Source: Rhizobium oryzicola
GTDB lineage: Bacteria; Pseudomonadota; Alphaproteobacteria; Rhizobiales; Rhizobiaceae
Assembly (NCBI RefSeq): GCF_030504645.1
Contig: NZ_JAUKWQ010000003.1
Location: 62,001-126,000, forward strand
Reading direction: 5' to 3'
Length of the DNA stretch: 64,000 nt
Position numbers and translations under genes: made by a program. Every line of letters starts with the position of its first letter. Positions within the stretch are counted from its first letter, which is position 1. The notes under the pieces are model-generated. The model searched no databases. It had not been told where the DNA came from and saw nothing but the letters and a program-made list of their open reading frames with translations. Shown here in pieces: positions 8,975-17,967 of this stretch.

Positions 8975-9687
8975 TTAGTTCATGCCGCGTGAAGGCGCGC
9001 GATTTGGTCCCATGCTTGCTATTCGCAGTTCGCGATGGTGACTGGTTGGAATATCGTGGCGGGGAATGTGAAAAAGGTTGTTGATCGGGTCATGGATGGA
9101 AACGAAACGCTGAAGATGTCGTATTGACTTGAAGCGCTTCAGGATCCTTTCCTGTCGTCGGACGGGTTGATGAGAGTTTTCCGTCCGATTGTTCAATCCC
9201 TTGTGAGAACGATGCTCGACGCCAGGCATGCCCCCCGCTTTGCTGCACCATAAGATCGGAATTTGTCGGTGATCATCACGCGCGGCGCGTGTCCTTAGGC
9301 TTTCAGGAGCTTGCGCATCAAACGTTTTGCCGCCTTGGTATTGCGGCGGCTTTACACCACCTTGTCGAAAGCAAAGCCATCCTGATCAACGGCGCGCCAC
9401 AGCCAGTGCTTCCTTCCACCGATGGTGATGACAACCTCATCGAGATGCCATTTGTCCCCGAGCCTGCCAACGGAACTCTTCTGGATATCGTTGGCAAAAT
9501 GTCTACCGAATTTCTTCACCCACAGCCGCACGGGTTGATGAGAGATGATGATGCCACGCGCTGCCAGCAGATCCTCGACCATCCGCAGGCTGAGCGGAAA
9601 CCGGAAATACAGCTAAACTGCATGGGCAATCACCTCAGCGGGAAATCGGTGGCGACGATAAAGTGGATCACGGCTAGATTTGGTCAT
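8975..9687 (-). pseudogene. IS6-family transposase pseudogene (several stops and a frameshift)
   Basis: Starting at ATG 9687 the minus strand reads MTKSSRDPLYRRHRFP, then hits a TAG, continues with MVEDLLAARGIIIS and GDKWHLDEVVITIGG (first DDE Asp region), meets a TAA after DQDGFAFDKVV, continues SRRNTKAAKRLMRKLLKA, a third stop, HAPRVMITDKFRSYG (second Asp), and then shifts frame into PGVEHRSHKGLNNRTENSH (final Glu region). All catalytic segments are recognisable but there are three in-frame stops plus one frameshift, so it cannot make an active enzyme. Terminal inverted repeats were not identified. Confidence 0.88.
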
Positions 9688-9986
9688 GCAGCCAGATCCC
9701 ACATTTCGATCGATCTCCGGTTAACGTTACGATGCCCCCGCAGCCTCTTTACGTCCAACCCAATGTAGCGATGGGAGCGAAACATAGCACCGAATAATTT
9801 TCTACAATTTTGATGAATATTTAGGAAGCTGTTTTCGGAGCCATACTGAACGAACATTTCTCGCCTTTGATTAAGCGCGGGTGTTGTCCGAGACTATGAC
9901 GTATCGGTGGCAAGTCGCTGGTGCCGAGGTCATGTGCCGGAAAGGATTCGGGACTGGGCGCGGACTTTTTCTTCATGGGGAACAAT
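9688..9986. other. About 300 bases without a recognisable gene
   Basis: Lies between the dead IS6 element and the small membrane protein gene. It presumably contains the outer end of the IS and the promoter for the downstream OsmC group. I could not pick out a convincing promoter or repeat. Confidence 0.5.
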
Positions 9987-10217
9987 ATGCAGATCGCCAA
10001 AATAAGTTTGAAGAGGCTGGCAAGTCATGTTCCGCTTTGCCGGGTCACGCTTGTCGTACTTTTTCTTCTTGGGGCAACGATCGGTTTTGCTTTCTCATCT
10101 GTTGAGGTTCCCCAATCCCTGCAGGCACTTCTTTTGACAGCTGGTTTGCTTGGAACAATCTTCGGCATCGGACGGAAGCATCGTGTTGTTTACAGCGAAC
10201 TTGGAGAGAATGCGTGA
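9987..10217 (+). CDS. Small two-segment membrane protein of unknown function
   Basis: A 76-residue protein starting at ATG 9987 with GGGGA six bases before it. Two hydrophobic stretches are seen, VTLVVLFLLGATIGFAF and LQALLLTAGLLGTIFGI, flanked by basic residues, so it is probably a two-pass inner-membrane protein. Its stop overlaps the GTG start of the OsmC-family gene (GTGA), so the two are translated together. I recognise no family. The start could also lie further upstream at ATG 9975. Co-translation with an OsmC protein suggests a link to thiol or peroxide chemistry at the membrane, but that is inference. Confidence 0.55.
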   Translation: MQIAKISLKRLASHVPLCRVTLVVLFLLGATIGFAFSSVEVPQSLQALLLTAGLLGTIFGIGRKHRVVYSELGENA

Positions 10218-10765
10218 CGACGTTAAATGAGTATCTGAGCCAGAAGAGAGATGCGGTGCTGGCTCGCCGCGGGCGCATACAGAGCGGCGATGCGGGCCCT
10301 GTGACGCTCAAGGCTGGCGCGACCGCAGAAGGGCGTAGCGGCGTGCGACGGATTCGCATTCGTGATTTTCAGGTCATTACGGATAGTCCCGCCGACTTTG
10401 CAGGGTACAATCTCGGACCCTCCTCTCCAGAACTGTTGCTGGGTGCTTTGTCCAGCTGCCTAACCCATACCTATCTCATCCATGCGGCAGATCAGGGCGT
10501 CCCACTGAAGTCACTGGAGGCGGAGGTTTTCGCTGTCATTGATCCGCGCGGAGGATCGGATGGATATGAAGCGATCCCCGTCTATCCGCATGACTTAGCC
10601 TATACAGTGACACTGGTCTCATCAGCCACCGCCGAACAGATCGCCAAGGTCACTGCGGCGGTGGAAAAATTCTGCCCCATTCTCAACCTCTTGAAGCGTG
10701 GCACGGAGGTGGTCGGCACCGTGGATCATCGCCAGTCCACAGCCACGACTGCCGACGCGGCCTGA
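10214..10765 (+). CDS. OsmC/Ohr-family thiol peroxidase-like protein
   Basis: A 183-residue OsmC-family protein. The two conserved redox cysteines are visible in context: ALSSCLTHTYL around residue 94 and EKFCPILNLL around residue 155, so it can be expected to reduce organic hydroperoxides with a Cys-Cys cycle. The N-terminal 45 residues (MTTLNEYLSQKRDAVLARR) are an extra helical lead common in longer OsmC relatives. Translation starts at GTG 10214 overlapping the stop of the small membrane protein gene. It is followed after about 200 bases by the frameshifted binding-protein gene. Cytoplasmic; substrate unknown. Confidence 0.88.
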   Translation: MTTLNEYLSQKRDAVLARRGRIQSGDAGPVTLKAGATAEGRSGVRRIRIRDFQVITDSPADFAGYNLGPSSPELLLGALSSCLTHTYLIHAADQGVPLKSLEAEVFAVIDPRGGSDGYEAIPVYPHDLAYTVTLVSSATAEQIAKVTAAVEKFCPILNLLKRGTEVVGTVDHRQSTATTADAA

Positions 10766-10966
10766 TCCAGCAGTTTATATCGCTCGGGCCGTGTGCCGGG
10801 CGTCAATCAGTTCCGACAACCTCACTGCCGTTTTGACTGGAGCGGACGGGCAACCGTTTGCCCTCCGAACCTCCTTTTGCGGCTGCCGACATGATGCGTG
10901 TTCAATGGCTGAAGGTTCTTCAGGCGTCCGGCGCTCATCCTGCCATCAACATCAAGGATTGCACTC

Positions 10967-12555
10967 TTGACCCTCTCCCGTCGTGATTTTCACAAGATCG
11001 CCCTTGCAGCAGGGGCATTCGTCGCCACGCCTGGCGGAGGCTTTGCCGCCTCTGAAGCGCCTGTAGCCGGCGGCACGCTGAAGCTTGTCTATTTTCCGGA
11101 ACCAACCCAGCTTGTCGCGATCAACACCAGCGCAGGTGGCCCGCAGTTCATTGGCTCCAAGATTTTCGATGGATTGTTGACCTATGACTATGACCTGACC
11201 CCAAAGCCGTCCTTGGCCAAAGAGTGGACGATTTCACCGGATGGGCTCGAATATGTCTTCAGGCTGCGTGAAGGCGTCAAATTCCATGACGGCAAGCCCC
11301 TGACATCGGCTGATGTCGCCTTTACGATCTTTCGCCTGAAGGAAGCACATCCGCGCGGCCGAGCGATCTTCGCGCAGGTCGTCGAGGTCGACAGTTCCGA
11401 CCCGCTCGTCGCGAAGTTTAAGCTCGCCAAGCCTTCGCCGGGATTGATCACGGCGCTGGCCGGGTCGGAATCGCCAATCGTGCCGAAACACATCTTCGAG
11501 ACGTTCAAGCCGACCGACAACCCGAAGCCGGAGCAGATTATCGGAACGGGTCCTTTCGTTCTGAAGGAATGGGTGCCGGGAAGTCATCTTCTGCTAGAGA
11601 AGAATCCGAACTACTGGGATGCGCCGCGTCCCTATCTCGACCGTGTCATCATTCGGCTGATCAATGATGCCGGTGCACGCGCTGCCGCGCTTGAAACCGG
11701 CGAGGCTGATATCGGTCCCAATCCCGTTCCGCTGGCGGACCTGGAACGGCTGAAAGCGATCAAGACGCTGAATGTGGACGATCGCATATATGCCTATGCC
11801 GGGCAGCAGAACCAGCTGGTGATCAATCTGGAAAACCCTTACCTCAAGGAGTTGAAGGTCCGTCAGGCCATCGCGCACGCCATCGATATCAAGGCGCTGA
11901 TCAACGTCGTTCTCTATGGCTATGCCATTCCCTCCCCGACGCCGATCAGCCCTGGCTTGGGCAAGTTCCACAACCCGGATATTCCCTTTGCGACGTTCGA
12001 TACGAAGCTTGCTGAAAAGCTCCTGGATGAGCAGGTTTCCCGCGCAAGGAGGGTGGAAAGCGCTTCAAGCTTCGTGTGACAACCAACCCGTTCAATCCGC
12101 AAACATATTCCGACTTCATCGCACAGGCGCTCCAGAAGATCGGCATCGATCCTGATATCCAGAAGTTTGACTTTGCCACCTATGTCAAGGTTGTCTACAC
12201 GGATCGTGCCTGGGATCTTTCGGTGGAATCGCTGTCGAATACCTTTGATCCGACTGCAGGTGTCCAGCGCGTCTACTGGAGCAAGAATTTCAAGATCGGT
12301 TTGCCGTTCTCGAATGCCAGCCACTACGAAAATCCGGAGGTGGATCGCCTGCTGGAAGCTGCCTCGGCAGAGCCGGATCTCGACAAGCGCGCCATGTACT
12401 TCAAGGATTTTCAAGTCATCATTGCGCGTGACCTGCCGGTCATCAACCTGGTCTCACCGATCCAGCCGGTCGTCGGAAGTATCAGGGTTCGCGATTATGC
12501 GCAGGGTGCCGAAGGTCTGGGCGGCAACCTATCGCGCGCATGGCTCAAGAGCTAA
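10967..12555 (+). pseudogene. Family 5 solute-binding protein with Tat signal, broken by one missing base
   Basis: A TTG start at 10967 with AAGGA seven bases before it opens a protein with a twin-arginine signal (SRRDFHKIALAAGAF) and the SBP_bac_5 fold (VFRLREGVKFHDGK, GTGPFVLKEW, VRQAIAHAIDI). After LAEKLLDE the frame breaks. Restoring one base after position 12031 gives ..DEAGFPRKEGGKRFKLRVTT and runs on without interruption to the stop at 12555. The full-length protein would be about 530 residues. No permease or ATPase gene lies nearby, so it may have served the similar importer encoded at 16318-19789. The lesion is either recent decay or a sequencing error. Confidence 0.85.
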
Positions 12556-12578
12556 AATCGCCAATCGGGAGAGACCGC

Positions 12579-12965
12579 ATGCCTGCAACACGCATTGAAA
12601 CGCGAAGGGGCTGGATTGGCGACCGTCGCCTTGAGGTGATCGAAGCGGTGCAACGTGGGCTTCTGGCGGGTCTGCAGATACCTGATCATGATCGATGCGT
12701 CAGGTTGATCGAATACGAAGACGACACGATGATCTCGCCCCCGAACAGGGGCGAGAAGTACCTCGTCATAGAAATCACTCTGTTTGCCGGAAGGTCGCTG
12801 GACGCAAAGAGGCGACTGTATGCGTCGATTGCGAAAGAGCTGGCAGCCTTCGACGTGCCTACCGATGATATCAAGGTGATCCTCATCGAGGTCGAGCCGG
12901 TCAATTGGGGGCTCCGCGGTGTGCCCGCAAATGAAATCGATCTTGGCTACAAGATCAATGTATAG
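12579..12965 (+). CDS. Tautomerase-superfamily protein with N-terminal proline
   Basis: A 128-residue protein. I chose ATG 12579 because it places a proline directly after Met (MPATRIETRRGW), and that residue is the catalytic base in the tautomerase (4-oxalocrotonate tautomerase/MIF) superfamily; GGGAGAG lies about six bases before it. The length and the PDHDRCVRLIEYEDD and YLVIEITLFAGRSLDAKRRLY segments resemble the longer tautomerase-2 group rather than short 4-OT proteins. Such enzymes tautomerise or hydrate keto acids from ring cleavage. It begins 24 bases after the broken binding-protein gene and converges on the VOC gene. Confidence 0.85.
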   Translation: MPATRIETRRGWIGDRRLEVIEAVQRGLLAGLQIPDHDRCVRLIEYEDDTMISPPNRGEKYLVIEITLFAGRSLDAKRRLYASIAKELAAFDVPTDDIKVILIEVEPVNWGLRGVPANEIDLGYKINV

Positions 12966-13007
12966 CAGAGTATTAGGTTCGCGGACTGCTTACACTTTTT
13001 CCTCTCA

Positions 13008-13037
13008 ATGGATCCCGTTCCCGCGGGTGGGATCCAT
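13008..13037. terminator. Perfect 9-bp hairpin between convergent genes
   Basis: ATGGATCCC (13008-13016) and GGGATCCAT (13029-13037) are exact complements around a 12-base loop, between the ends of the tautomerase and VOC genes. There is no clear T-run, so it may be a bidirectional, factor-assisted terminator. Confidence 0.5.
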
Positions 13038-13088
13038 GAATGGCTCTGGAGATGACAGCTGGAGAATGTCAGGCCAACCCTTTTCGCG

Positions 13089-13952
13089 TCAGCCGCGCAG
13101 GAACTCCAATACGACACCGCTGGTATATTTGGGGCTCACAACGACGGTATTCCTGTCGGTTGCAAGGAACGGAAGACTGCTGGTGGCAAGAGTGGCCTTT
13201 GTCCTTTCTAGGTCTTCAGTATAGAGGCTGAGCGCCGCATAGCGGTCTTCGGCGAAGGCGCTCAGGTCCTCACCCGGAAAGCGTGCCGCGAAAACTTCCG
13301 GTGAATAGAATTCCAGCGCTGCCGAAATGTCTCCCGTCGAAACTCTGTAACCACCGTCCTGTGCTGCAACTGCGCCTTTGGCATAAAAGCCGCCATATGT
13401 TTGTGCTGTCGTCAGGGGAGCATCGACAACGGCGATGATGGCCGCCAGCCCGTTCGCGCCATTGGCATGCTCCTGCAATTCAGGCCGCCAGACCATGTCC
13501 GGCGTCTGCTGTTCACAGAGAAAGAAGTACCCAAGCGGAACCTGGAGCGGGTTGAACACCAGGGTGCGGAAAGCGGCTACGCCCGATCCTCCGTTCGGGA
13601 GCGGAAGCGGTCGCGAGAAGGCGCTGACCTCTCCCGTTTCGATACCAAGCGCTTTCAAAGCGGGCTTGGCATCATCGGCGCTGCGCGTCCGGTTGGCAAC
13701 GGCCTGCAGCCCTTCGCCCTGTTGCGCAAGAAGCTGGCGCTGGGGAAGGTTTCCCGGCGTCTCCGAGACGACACCCAGCAGTTCCAGATAGTCCCGTTGA
13801 AAGACGATGGTATGGTTGGCCGTTCCCTTTTCGGCACTGTGCAGACCGCGAGGAGAAATTGTGAAGCCGAGCCGGCGATAAAGGTCCGCGCTTTTGTCGA
13901 GGTCGTTGACCAGCAGGAATGTATGGTCGATGCCGAGAACCGGATGGGTCAC
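13089..13952 (-). CDS. VOC-superfamily (glyoxalase/dioxygenase fold) protein
   Basis: About 287 residues from the GTG at 13952, which has AAGGAAA eight bases before it; nearby ATGs are out of frame. The N-terminal half opens with LGIDHTFLLVNDLDKSADLYRRLGF, a classic VOC beta-alpha-beta module. It continues with HTIVFQRDYLELLGV, including the late-strand acidic residue, and a second module follows (residues 170-287). Such folds bind a divalent metal and catalyse ring cleavage, isomerisation or thiol addition; the exact reaction is unclear. It is the last gene of the minus-strand operon that begins with the binding protein at 21479, 95 bases after the CMD gene, and I infer it acts on the same compound. 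Confidence 0.82.
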   Translation of the reverse strand: MTHPVLGIDHTFLLVNDLDKSADLYRRLGFTISPRGLHSAEKGTANHTIVFQRDYLELLGVVSETPGNLPQRQLLAQQGEGLQAVANRTRSADDAKPALKALGIETGEVSAFSRPLPLPNGGSGVAAFRTLVFNPLQVPLGYFFLCEQQTPDMVWRPELQEHANGANGLAAIIAVVDAPLTTAQTYGGFYAKGAVAAQDGGYRVSTGDISAALEFYSPEVFAARFPGEDLSAFAEDRYAALSLYTEDLERTKATLATSSLPFLATDRNTVVVSPKYTSGVVLEFLRG

Positions 13953-14047
13953 GTCGGATTTCCTTCGTTCATGTTCAAAATCATGGGCACCACCTCGCAG
14001 AAAATCCGCGCGGTGGCGCAAATATGAGACCTGTAAAAGCAGACCGA

Positions 14048-14650
14048 CTACGCTGCCGGAGTTGGCTCGCCAAGCGAGAGCATCAGCCGGTTTGCCCAGT
14101 TGAAGAAGGCACCGCCATGGATCACATCGGAAATCTCGTCGTCCGAAAGGCCCGCCTTGCGCAGGCGCTCCGCATGATCGGCCGTGAAGGCAGGTGGCGT
14201 CGCGGTCAGAGCAACGGTCGCTGCGACAATCGCATTCCAGCGCTCGCCAAGATCGGCAGAAACGCCTTCATCGAGAAGCTTCTGCACTTCCGCCTTGTGT
14301 TCGGTATGATGGGTGGCGAAGCGCGAATGGACCGAGGCGCAGAAAATGCAGCCATTCGAGCGGGATGCAGCGGTGGCGGCGAGTTCCCGTTCGGCGCGCG
14401 GCAGGCCGTCCGCGACATTGTAGAAAATGTCCTTGTCGGTCTTGGTGCGTGCTTCCAGAATATCCGGGTCGCGTACCAGCAGCGCGAAATAGGGAGAGGA
14501 AGCCCGCGCCCGGTCTACCAGCGCTTCGTAATGACGCTCGGTCAGCTCGTCTGCCGTCAAAGGCTGAAGCCATGGCGTCCAGCCGATCTGGGCTTGCGTG
14601 AACACGTTTGGCGCGTTTTCGACCTTCGGTTCAATGATCGTGTCGGTCAT
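14048..14650 (-). CDS. Alkylhydroperoxidase-domain (CMD) protein, Avi_7169-like
   Basis: A 200-residue AhpD/carboxymuconolactone-decarboxylase-fold protein. The redox motif is intact: ASRSNGCIFCASVHSRF around residues 96-112 provides the CxxCxxxH triad of AhpD-type peroxidases. It fits what I recall of the TIGRFAM family named after Agrobacterium vitis Avi_7169. It lies 13 bases downstream of a second, ligand-less CMD gene and downstream of a luciferase-like monooxygenase, all on the same strand. A role in removing a hydroperoxide formed during flavin-dependent oxidation is plausible but not shown. Confidence 0.88.
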   Translation of the reverse strand: MTDTIIEPKVENAPNVFTQAQIGWTPWLQPLTADELTERHYEALVDRARASSPYFALLVRDPDILEARTKTDKDIFYNVADGLPRAERELAATAASRSNGCIFCASVHSRFATHHTEHKAEVQKLLDEGVSADLGERWNAIVAATVALTATPPAFTADHAERLRKAGLSDDEISDVIHGGAFFNWANRLMLSLGEPTPAA

Positions 14651-14663
14651 GATGGCTCTCCGG

Positions 14664-15263
14664 TCAGGCGGCGTTGAGCACCTTCAGACCGGCGATAACG
14701 CGGATCTGGAAGGCAAGAAAGGCGACGAGCTGCGAGGCGGTAACAATGGCAGTTGTACTCCAGCCGGCTTGCAGCAGTTTCGAAAGGGCCTGGGGCTCTG
14801 CATCGCGTGGGCGCAGAACCAAAAGATGTGTGTGTTCAAAAAGCGCTGAGAGCTTTTCGCCAAGAATGGCGCGTTCACCGTCGTTCACGCGGTAGATCAA
14901 ACCATCCTGATCCTCGTTGGACAGAGGGCCTTTTGGATAATGCCCATACGGCCCTTCCGTCACGCCATAGGCTGCGGCAGCTTCAACGGCAGGGCGAAGT
15001 GCCGTCCCATTTGGTTCATTCTCAAGTTTCTTGGCATAGAAGGCGGCAATCTCTGCCTGTCCGTGGAGGATCGCAACGAAAGTGGCGAGCGCAAAACGCT
15101 CGGCAAGCGAAAACTCTCCGGCATCCGAAGGCGCAAACAGTGCAAGCCAGCTGGCTTGAGCGCCTTCTTTCGTCACCGGACGCCGGGCGCGAAGTGTGTC
15201 TCCCGCCGAACCGGGGGAAATGCCCGCCAGATGGTCGATAATATCAGGAATTGTATCAGTCAT
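14664..15263 (-). CDS. CMD-domain protein lacking the redox cysteines, Avi_7170-like
   Basis: A 199-residue protein with the AhpD-like helical fold, beginning MTDTIPDIIDHLAGI. The position where its neighbour has CxxC reads FATFVAILHGQAEIAAFY, so both cysteines are missing and classic peroxidase chemistry is not possible. It corresponds to what I recall as the Avi_7170 CMD family, which always travels with the Avi_7169 type. It probably pairs with the catalytic CMD protein encoded next, perhaps as a heteromeric partner. The gene starts 20 bases after the monooxygenase stop. Confidence 0.85.
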   Translation of the reverse strand: MTDTIPDIIDHLAGISPGSAGDTLRARRPVTKEGAQASWLALFAPSDAGEFSLAERFALATFVAILHGQAEIAAFYAKKLENEPNGTALRPAVEAAAAYGVTEGPYGHYPKGPLSNEDQDGLIYRVNDGERAILGEKLSALFEHTHLLVLRPRDAEPQALSKLLQAGWSTTAIVTASQLVAFLAFQIRVIAGLKVLNAA

Positions 15264-15283
15264 GCGTTCTGCTTTCTTGCGTT

Positions 15284-16321
15284 TTATTCCGCGGCAATCC
15301 GGTTCGGGGCGGTTTCCGGACTCCAGCCAAGGGCGGGAGCGACTTCGGCTGCGATCAATTCGATCGAGCGCAGGATGTATTCGTGCGGCGGGTCAATCGA
15401 ATGAACCTGGAAGACGAGATCGGTGGTGCGGGCCAGCGCACTATCTGCCTTCAGCGTGGCGATCACATCATCCGGCGTGCCGACATGGCTGTCGAGCGCC
15501 TTGATCAGATCGTCCAGGCTGCGGCCTTGAATGCGGTGGCCAGCGGCGGCGAAGCGATCGGCAACACGGGTCAACCCTGCTTCGGCGAGCTTTAGCGCCT
15601 GCTTGCGGTCATCCGCCACAAACAGGCTGCGCGATCCCAGAATGCGGGGTTTGCGACCTTCCGGAAGTGCTGCAAGATAGAGATCGATCATCGGATTTTG
15701 CAGTTCATCCAGGCGTGCATCCGGATTGTCGGCCGGACGCGGCTGGGTGCGCGACAGCATCAAGCCGTCCCCCGTCTCGCCGGCAAGCCTTGCGCCATTG
15801 GCGGAGAAGGTGGCAAGCCAAATCCGATCCAGCAAATGCGGCGCGCTGGGGTAGAGGCGGTTGCCGCCGCCAAGAGCCTCACCGCCCCAGGCCTTGCGGA
15901 CGATATCGAGATATTGCGCATAGACGTCGCCGCGCTTGTCAGCTGAAATGCCGAACGCCTCAAAGGATTCCCGCGTGCCGCCTGTGCCGAAGCCGACTTC
16001 GAGGCGACCGCCCGATAGCAGATCGGTCACCGCTGTATCCTCCGCCACGCGCAAGGGGTTTTCCAGGGGCAGCGTGATGACGCCCGTACCAAGCCGGATG
16101 CGCGACGTATGTGCCGCGACATAAGCCAGGAATGCGGTGGGGGAAGGCAGGCCGCCTTCGTCCGCGTGAAAATGGTGCTGCGCGATCCAGGCGCTGTCGA
16201 AGCCATTGGCTTCCGCATGAACGATCTGCGCCTCAGCGAGGCGATAACGTTCGCCGGGACCGACATCATCCAGAAGGCGCGTGAAGAAGCCAAGTCGTTT
16301 TTGGGTCGGATGCTCGCTCAT
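15284..16321 (-). CDS. Luciferase-like (FMN-dependent) monooxygenase, KPN_01858-like
   Basis: A 345-residue bacterial-luciferase-fold protein. Recognisable elements are the N-terminal GFFTRLLDDVGPG, the active-site region SAWIAQHHFHADEGG with histidines near residue 48, RIRLGTGVITLPLENPLRVAED, and GGRLEVGFGTGG. These enzymes use reduced flavin and oxygen to hydroxylate or cleave C-S, C-N or C-C bonds. The sequence fits the TIGRFAM family named after KPN_01858, whose substrate is unknown. Its start overlaps the ATPase stop (ATGA), showing tight coupling to the importer. A flavin reductase gene was not seen nearby. Confidence 0.88.
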   Translation of the reverse strand: MSEHPTQKRLGFFTRLLDDVGPGERYRLAEAQIVHAEANGFDSAWIAQHHFHADEGGLPSPTAFLAYVAAHTSRIRLGTGVITLPLENPLRVAEDTAVTDLLSGGRLEVGFGTGGTRESFEAFGISADKRGDVYAQYLDIVRKAWGGEALGGGNRLYPSAPHLLDRIWLATFSANGARLAGETGDGLMLSRTQPRPADNPDARLDELQNPMIDLYLAALPEGRKPRILGSRSLFVADDRKQALKLAEAGLTRVADRFAAAGHRIQGRSLDDLIKALDSHVGTPDDVIATLKADSALARTTDLVFQVHSIDPPHEYILRSIELIAAEVAPALGWSPETAPNRIAAE

Positions 16322-17967
16322 GATACCTGTCCGGCTGCCTGTGCTGCGATGTGAAGATGGTGCGGGAATTTGCGACCGGGAACGGCCTCGATGAGTTCTC
16401 GCGTGTAGTCGCTCGTCGGGCGCTCGAAGATCTGTTCGACCGGCCCATAATCCACCTGTCTGCCGTTATGCAGAACGGAGACGGTGTCCGCGATCTGTCG
16501 CACAACCGCGAGATCATGCGACACGAAGAGGTAAGTGAGGCCAAGATCCCGCTGCAATTCGCCAAGCAGCGAAAGAATTTGCGCCTGAACCGTCACGTCG
16601 AGCGCGGAGACGGCTTCATCCAGCACGACGACTTCGGGTTCCAGAACCAGCGCGCGGGCAATGGCCACGCGCTGACGCTGCCCGCCGGAAAGCGCATGCG
16701 GCAGGCGGGAGAGAACGGAGGTGGGCAGGCCGACACGCTCTATAATGGCTTCGACACGGCTGGCCCGTTCCGGCTTCGGCAGCGGATCGAAGTTCAAAAG
16801 CGGCTCTTCCACAATCGAGAAAATCGTCTGCTTCGGGTCGAGCGAGCCCCACGGGTTCTGGTAGACGAGCTGAACCTTGCGCCGGAACGGCCGCAGCGTA
16901 CCGGAGGTCAGGCTGGCAACATCCGTCTCTCCAATCCGGATGCCTCCGCCACTCGCCTTCTGGAATCCTGAGATGGCACGAATGGTCGTGGTTTTGCCGG
17001 AACCGGATTCGCCGACGATGGCATGCGTGCTACCCTGAGGGACAGAGAATGAAACACCATCCACGGCGCGGAACCGTTGTCTGCCGGGGAGATCAAAGTC
17101 GATCGTCAACCCGGTAACCGTTACCAGTTCCGGCTTGCTCAGATCCAGCGCCGGCCGGTTCGTTTTAACAGCAAGCGACGGGGCATCGGAAAGCAGCTTG
17201 CGTGTATAGGCGCTTTTCGGCGCAGCCAGGACTGCAGGCGTTGGCCCCTCTTCCTGAATGCGCCCGTTTTGCAGCACCACCAGCCGGTCAGAGCGGTCGG
17301 CTGCGATACCCAGATCATGCGTGACCAGCAGAAGCGATGTGCCGTGTTCGCGCCGAAGATCATCGATCAGGTCCAGAATGCGCCGCTGCACGGTGACATC
17401 AAGCGCCGAGGTGGGCTCATCGGCAATAATGAGCGCCGGTTTGAGCGCAATGGCAATGGCGATCAGCACGCGCTGCTTCATGCCGCCCGAAAGTTCGTGC
17501 GGGTATTGCCTTGCCCTCAGTTCCGGCTCCGGCAGGCCAACATGGGTGAGAAGCTCGATCACGCGCCGGTCAGCCTCTTTGCGGCTGAGGCGTCCATGGA
17601 TTTCCAGAATTTCGCGCACCTGTGTGCCCACGGCGAGCACCGGGTTCAGCGAGTTGGACGGGTCCTGCGGAATGAGGCTGACGACGGGGCCGCGAATGCC
17701 GCGCAGGCGTTTTTCGTTCCAGCGGGAAATGTCTTCACCGTTGAGGAGGATCGAGCCTGCATCGACCCGGCCGGAGCCTGCCAGAAGCCCCAGAACCGAT
17801 TGCGCCGTCGTCGTCTTTCCCGAGCCGCTTTCGCCAACAAGTGCGACCACCTCACCGGCTGCGACCGAGAAGGAGACATCGTGGACAACACCATTCCGAC
17901 GATCGCCATCACCGTAGGAAATACTGAGATTGCGGACTTCCAGAACGGATTGGTTTGAGTTTGTCAT
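16318..17967 (-). CDS. Fused double ABC ATPase (DppD-DppF type)
   Basis: 549 residues with two complete ATP-binding cassettes. The first has Walker A GESGSGKTT at 45-53, signature LSGGMKQR at 159-166 and Walker B with IADEPTSALD; the second has Walker A at 319-327 and signature LSGGQRQR. Each half ends with the oligopeptide-type C-terminal extension. The ATG at 17967 overlaps the stop of the DppC-type gene, so I used it rather than the longer frame. The protein energises import through the two permeases encoded upstream in the operon. Confidence 0.93.
   Translation of the reverse strand: MTNSNQSVLEVRNLSISYGDGDRRNGVVHDVSFSVAAGEVVALVGESGSGKTTTAQSVLGLLAGSGRVDAGSILLNGEDISRWNEKRLRGIRGPVVSLIPQDPSNSLNPVLAVGTQVREILEIHGRLSRKEADRRVIELLTHVGLPEPELRARQYPHELSGGMKQRVLIAIAIALKPALIIADEPTSALDVTVQRRILDLIDDLRREHGTSLLLVTHDLGIAADRSDRLVVLQNGRIQEEGPTPAVLAAPKSAYTRKLLSDAPSLAVKTNRPALDLSKPELVTVTGLTIDFDLPGRQRFRAVDGVSFSVPQGSTHAIVGESGSGKTTTIRAISGFQKASGGGIRIGETDVASLTSGTLRPFRRKVQLVYQNPWGSLDPKQTIFSIVEEPLLNFDPLPKPERASRVEAIIERVGLPTSVLSRLPHALSGGQRQRVAIARALVLEPEVVVLDEAVSALDVTVQAQILSLLGELQRDLGLTYLFVSHDLAVVRQIADTVSVLHNGRQVDYGPVEQIFERPTSDYTRELIEAVPGRKFPHHLHIAAQAAGQVS

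Noticed and set aside
9289..9768. Plus-strand 159-codon frame in the IS6 region
   Set aside because: It lies antisense to the IS6 transposase remnant, whose catalytic motifs are clear on the other strand.
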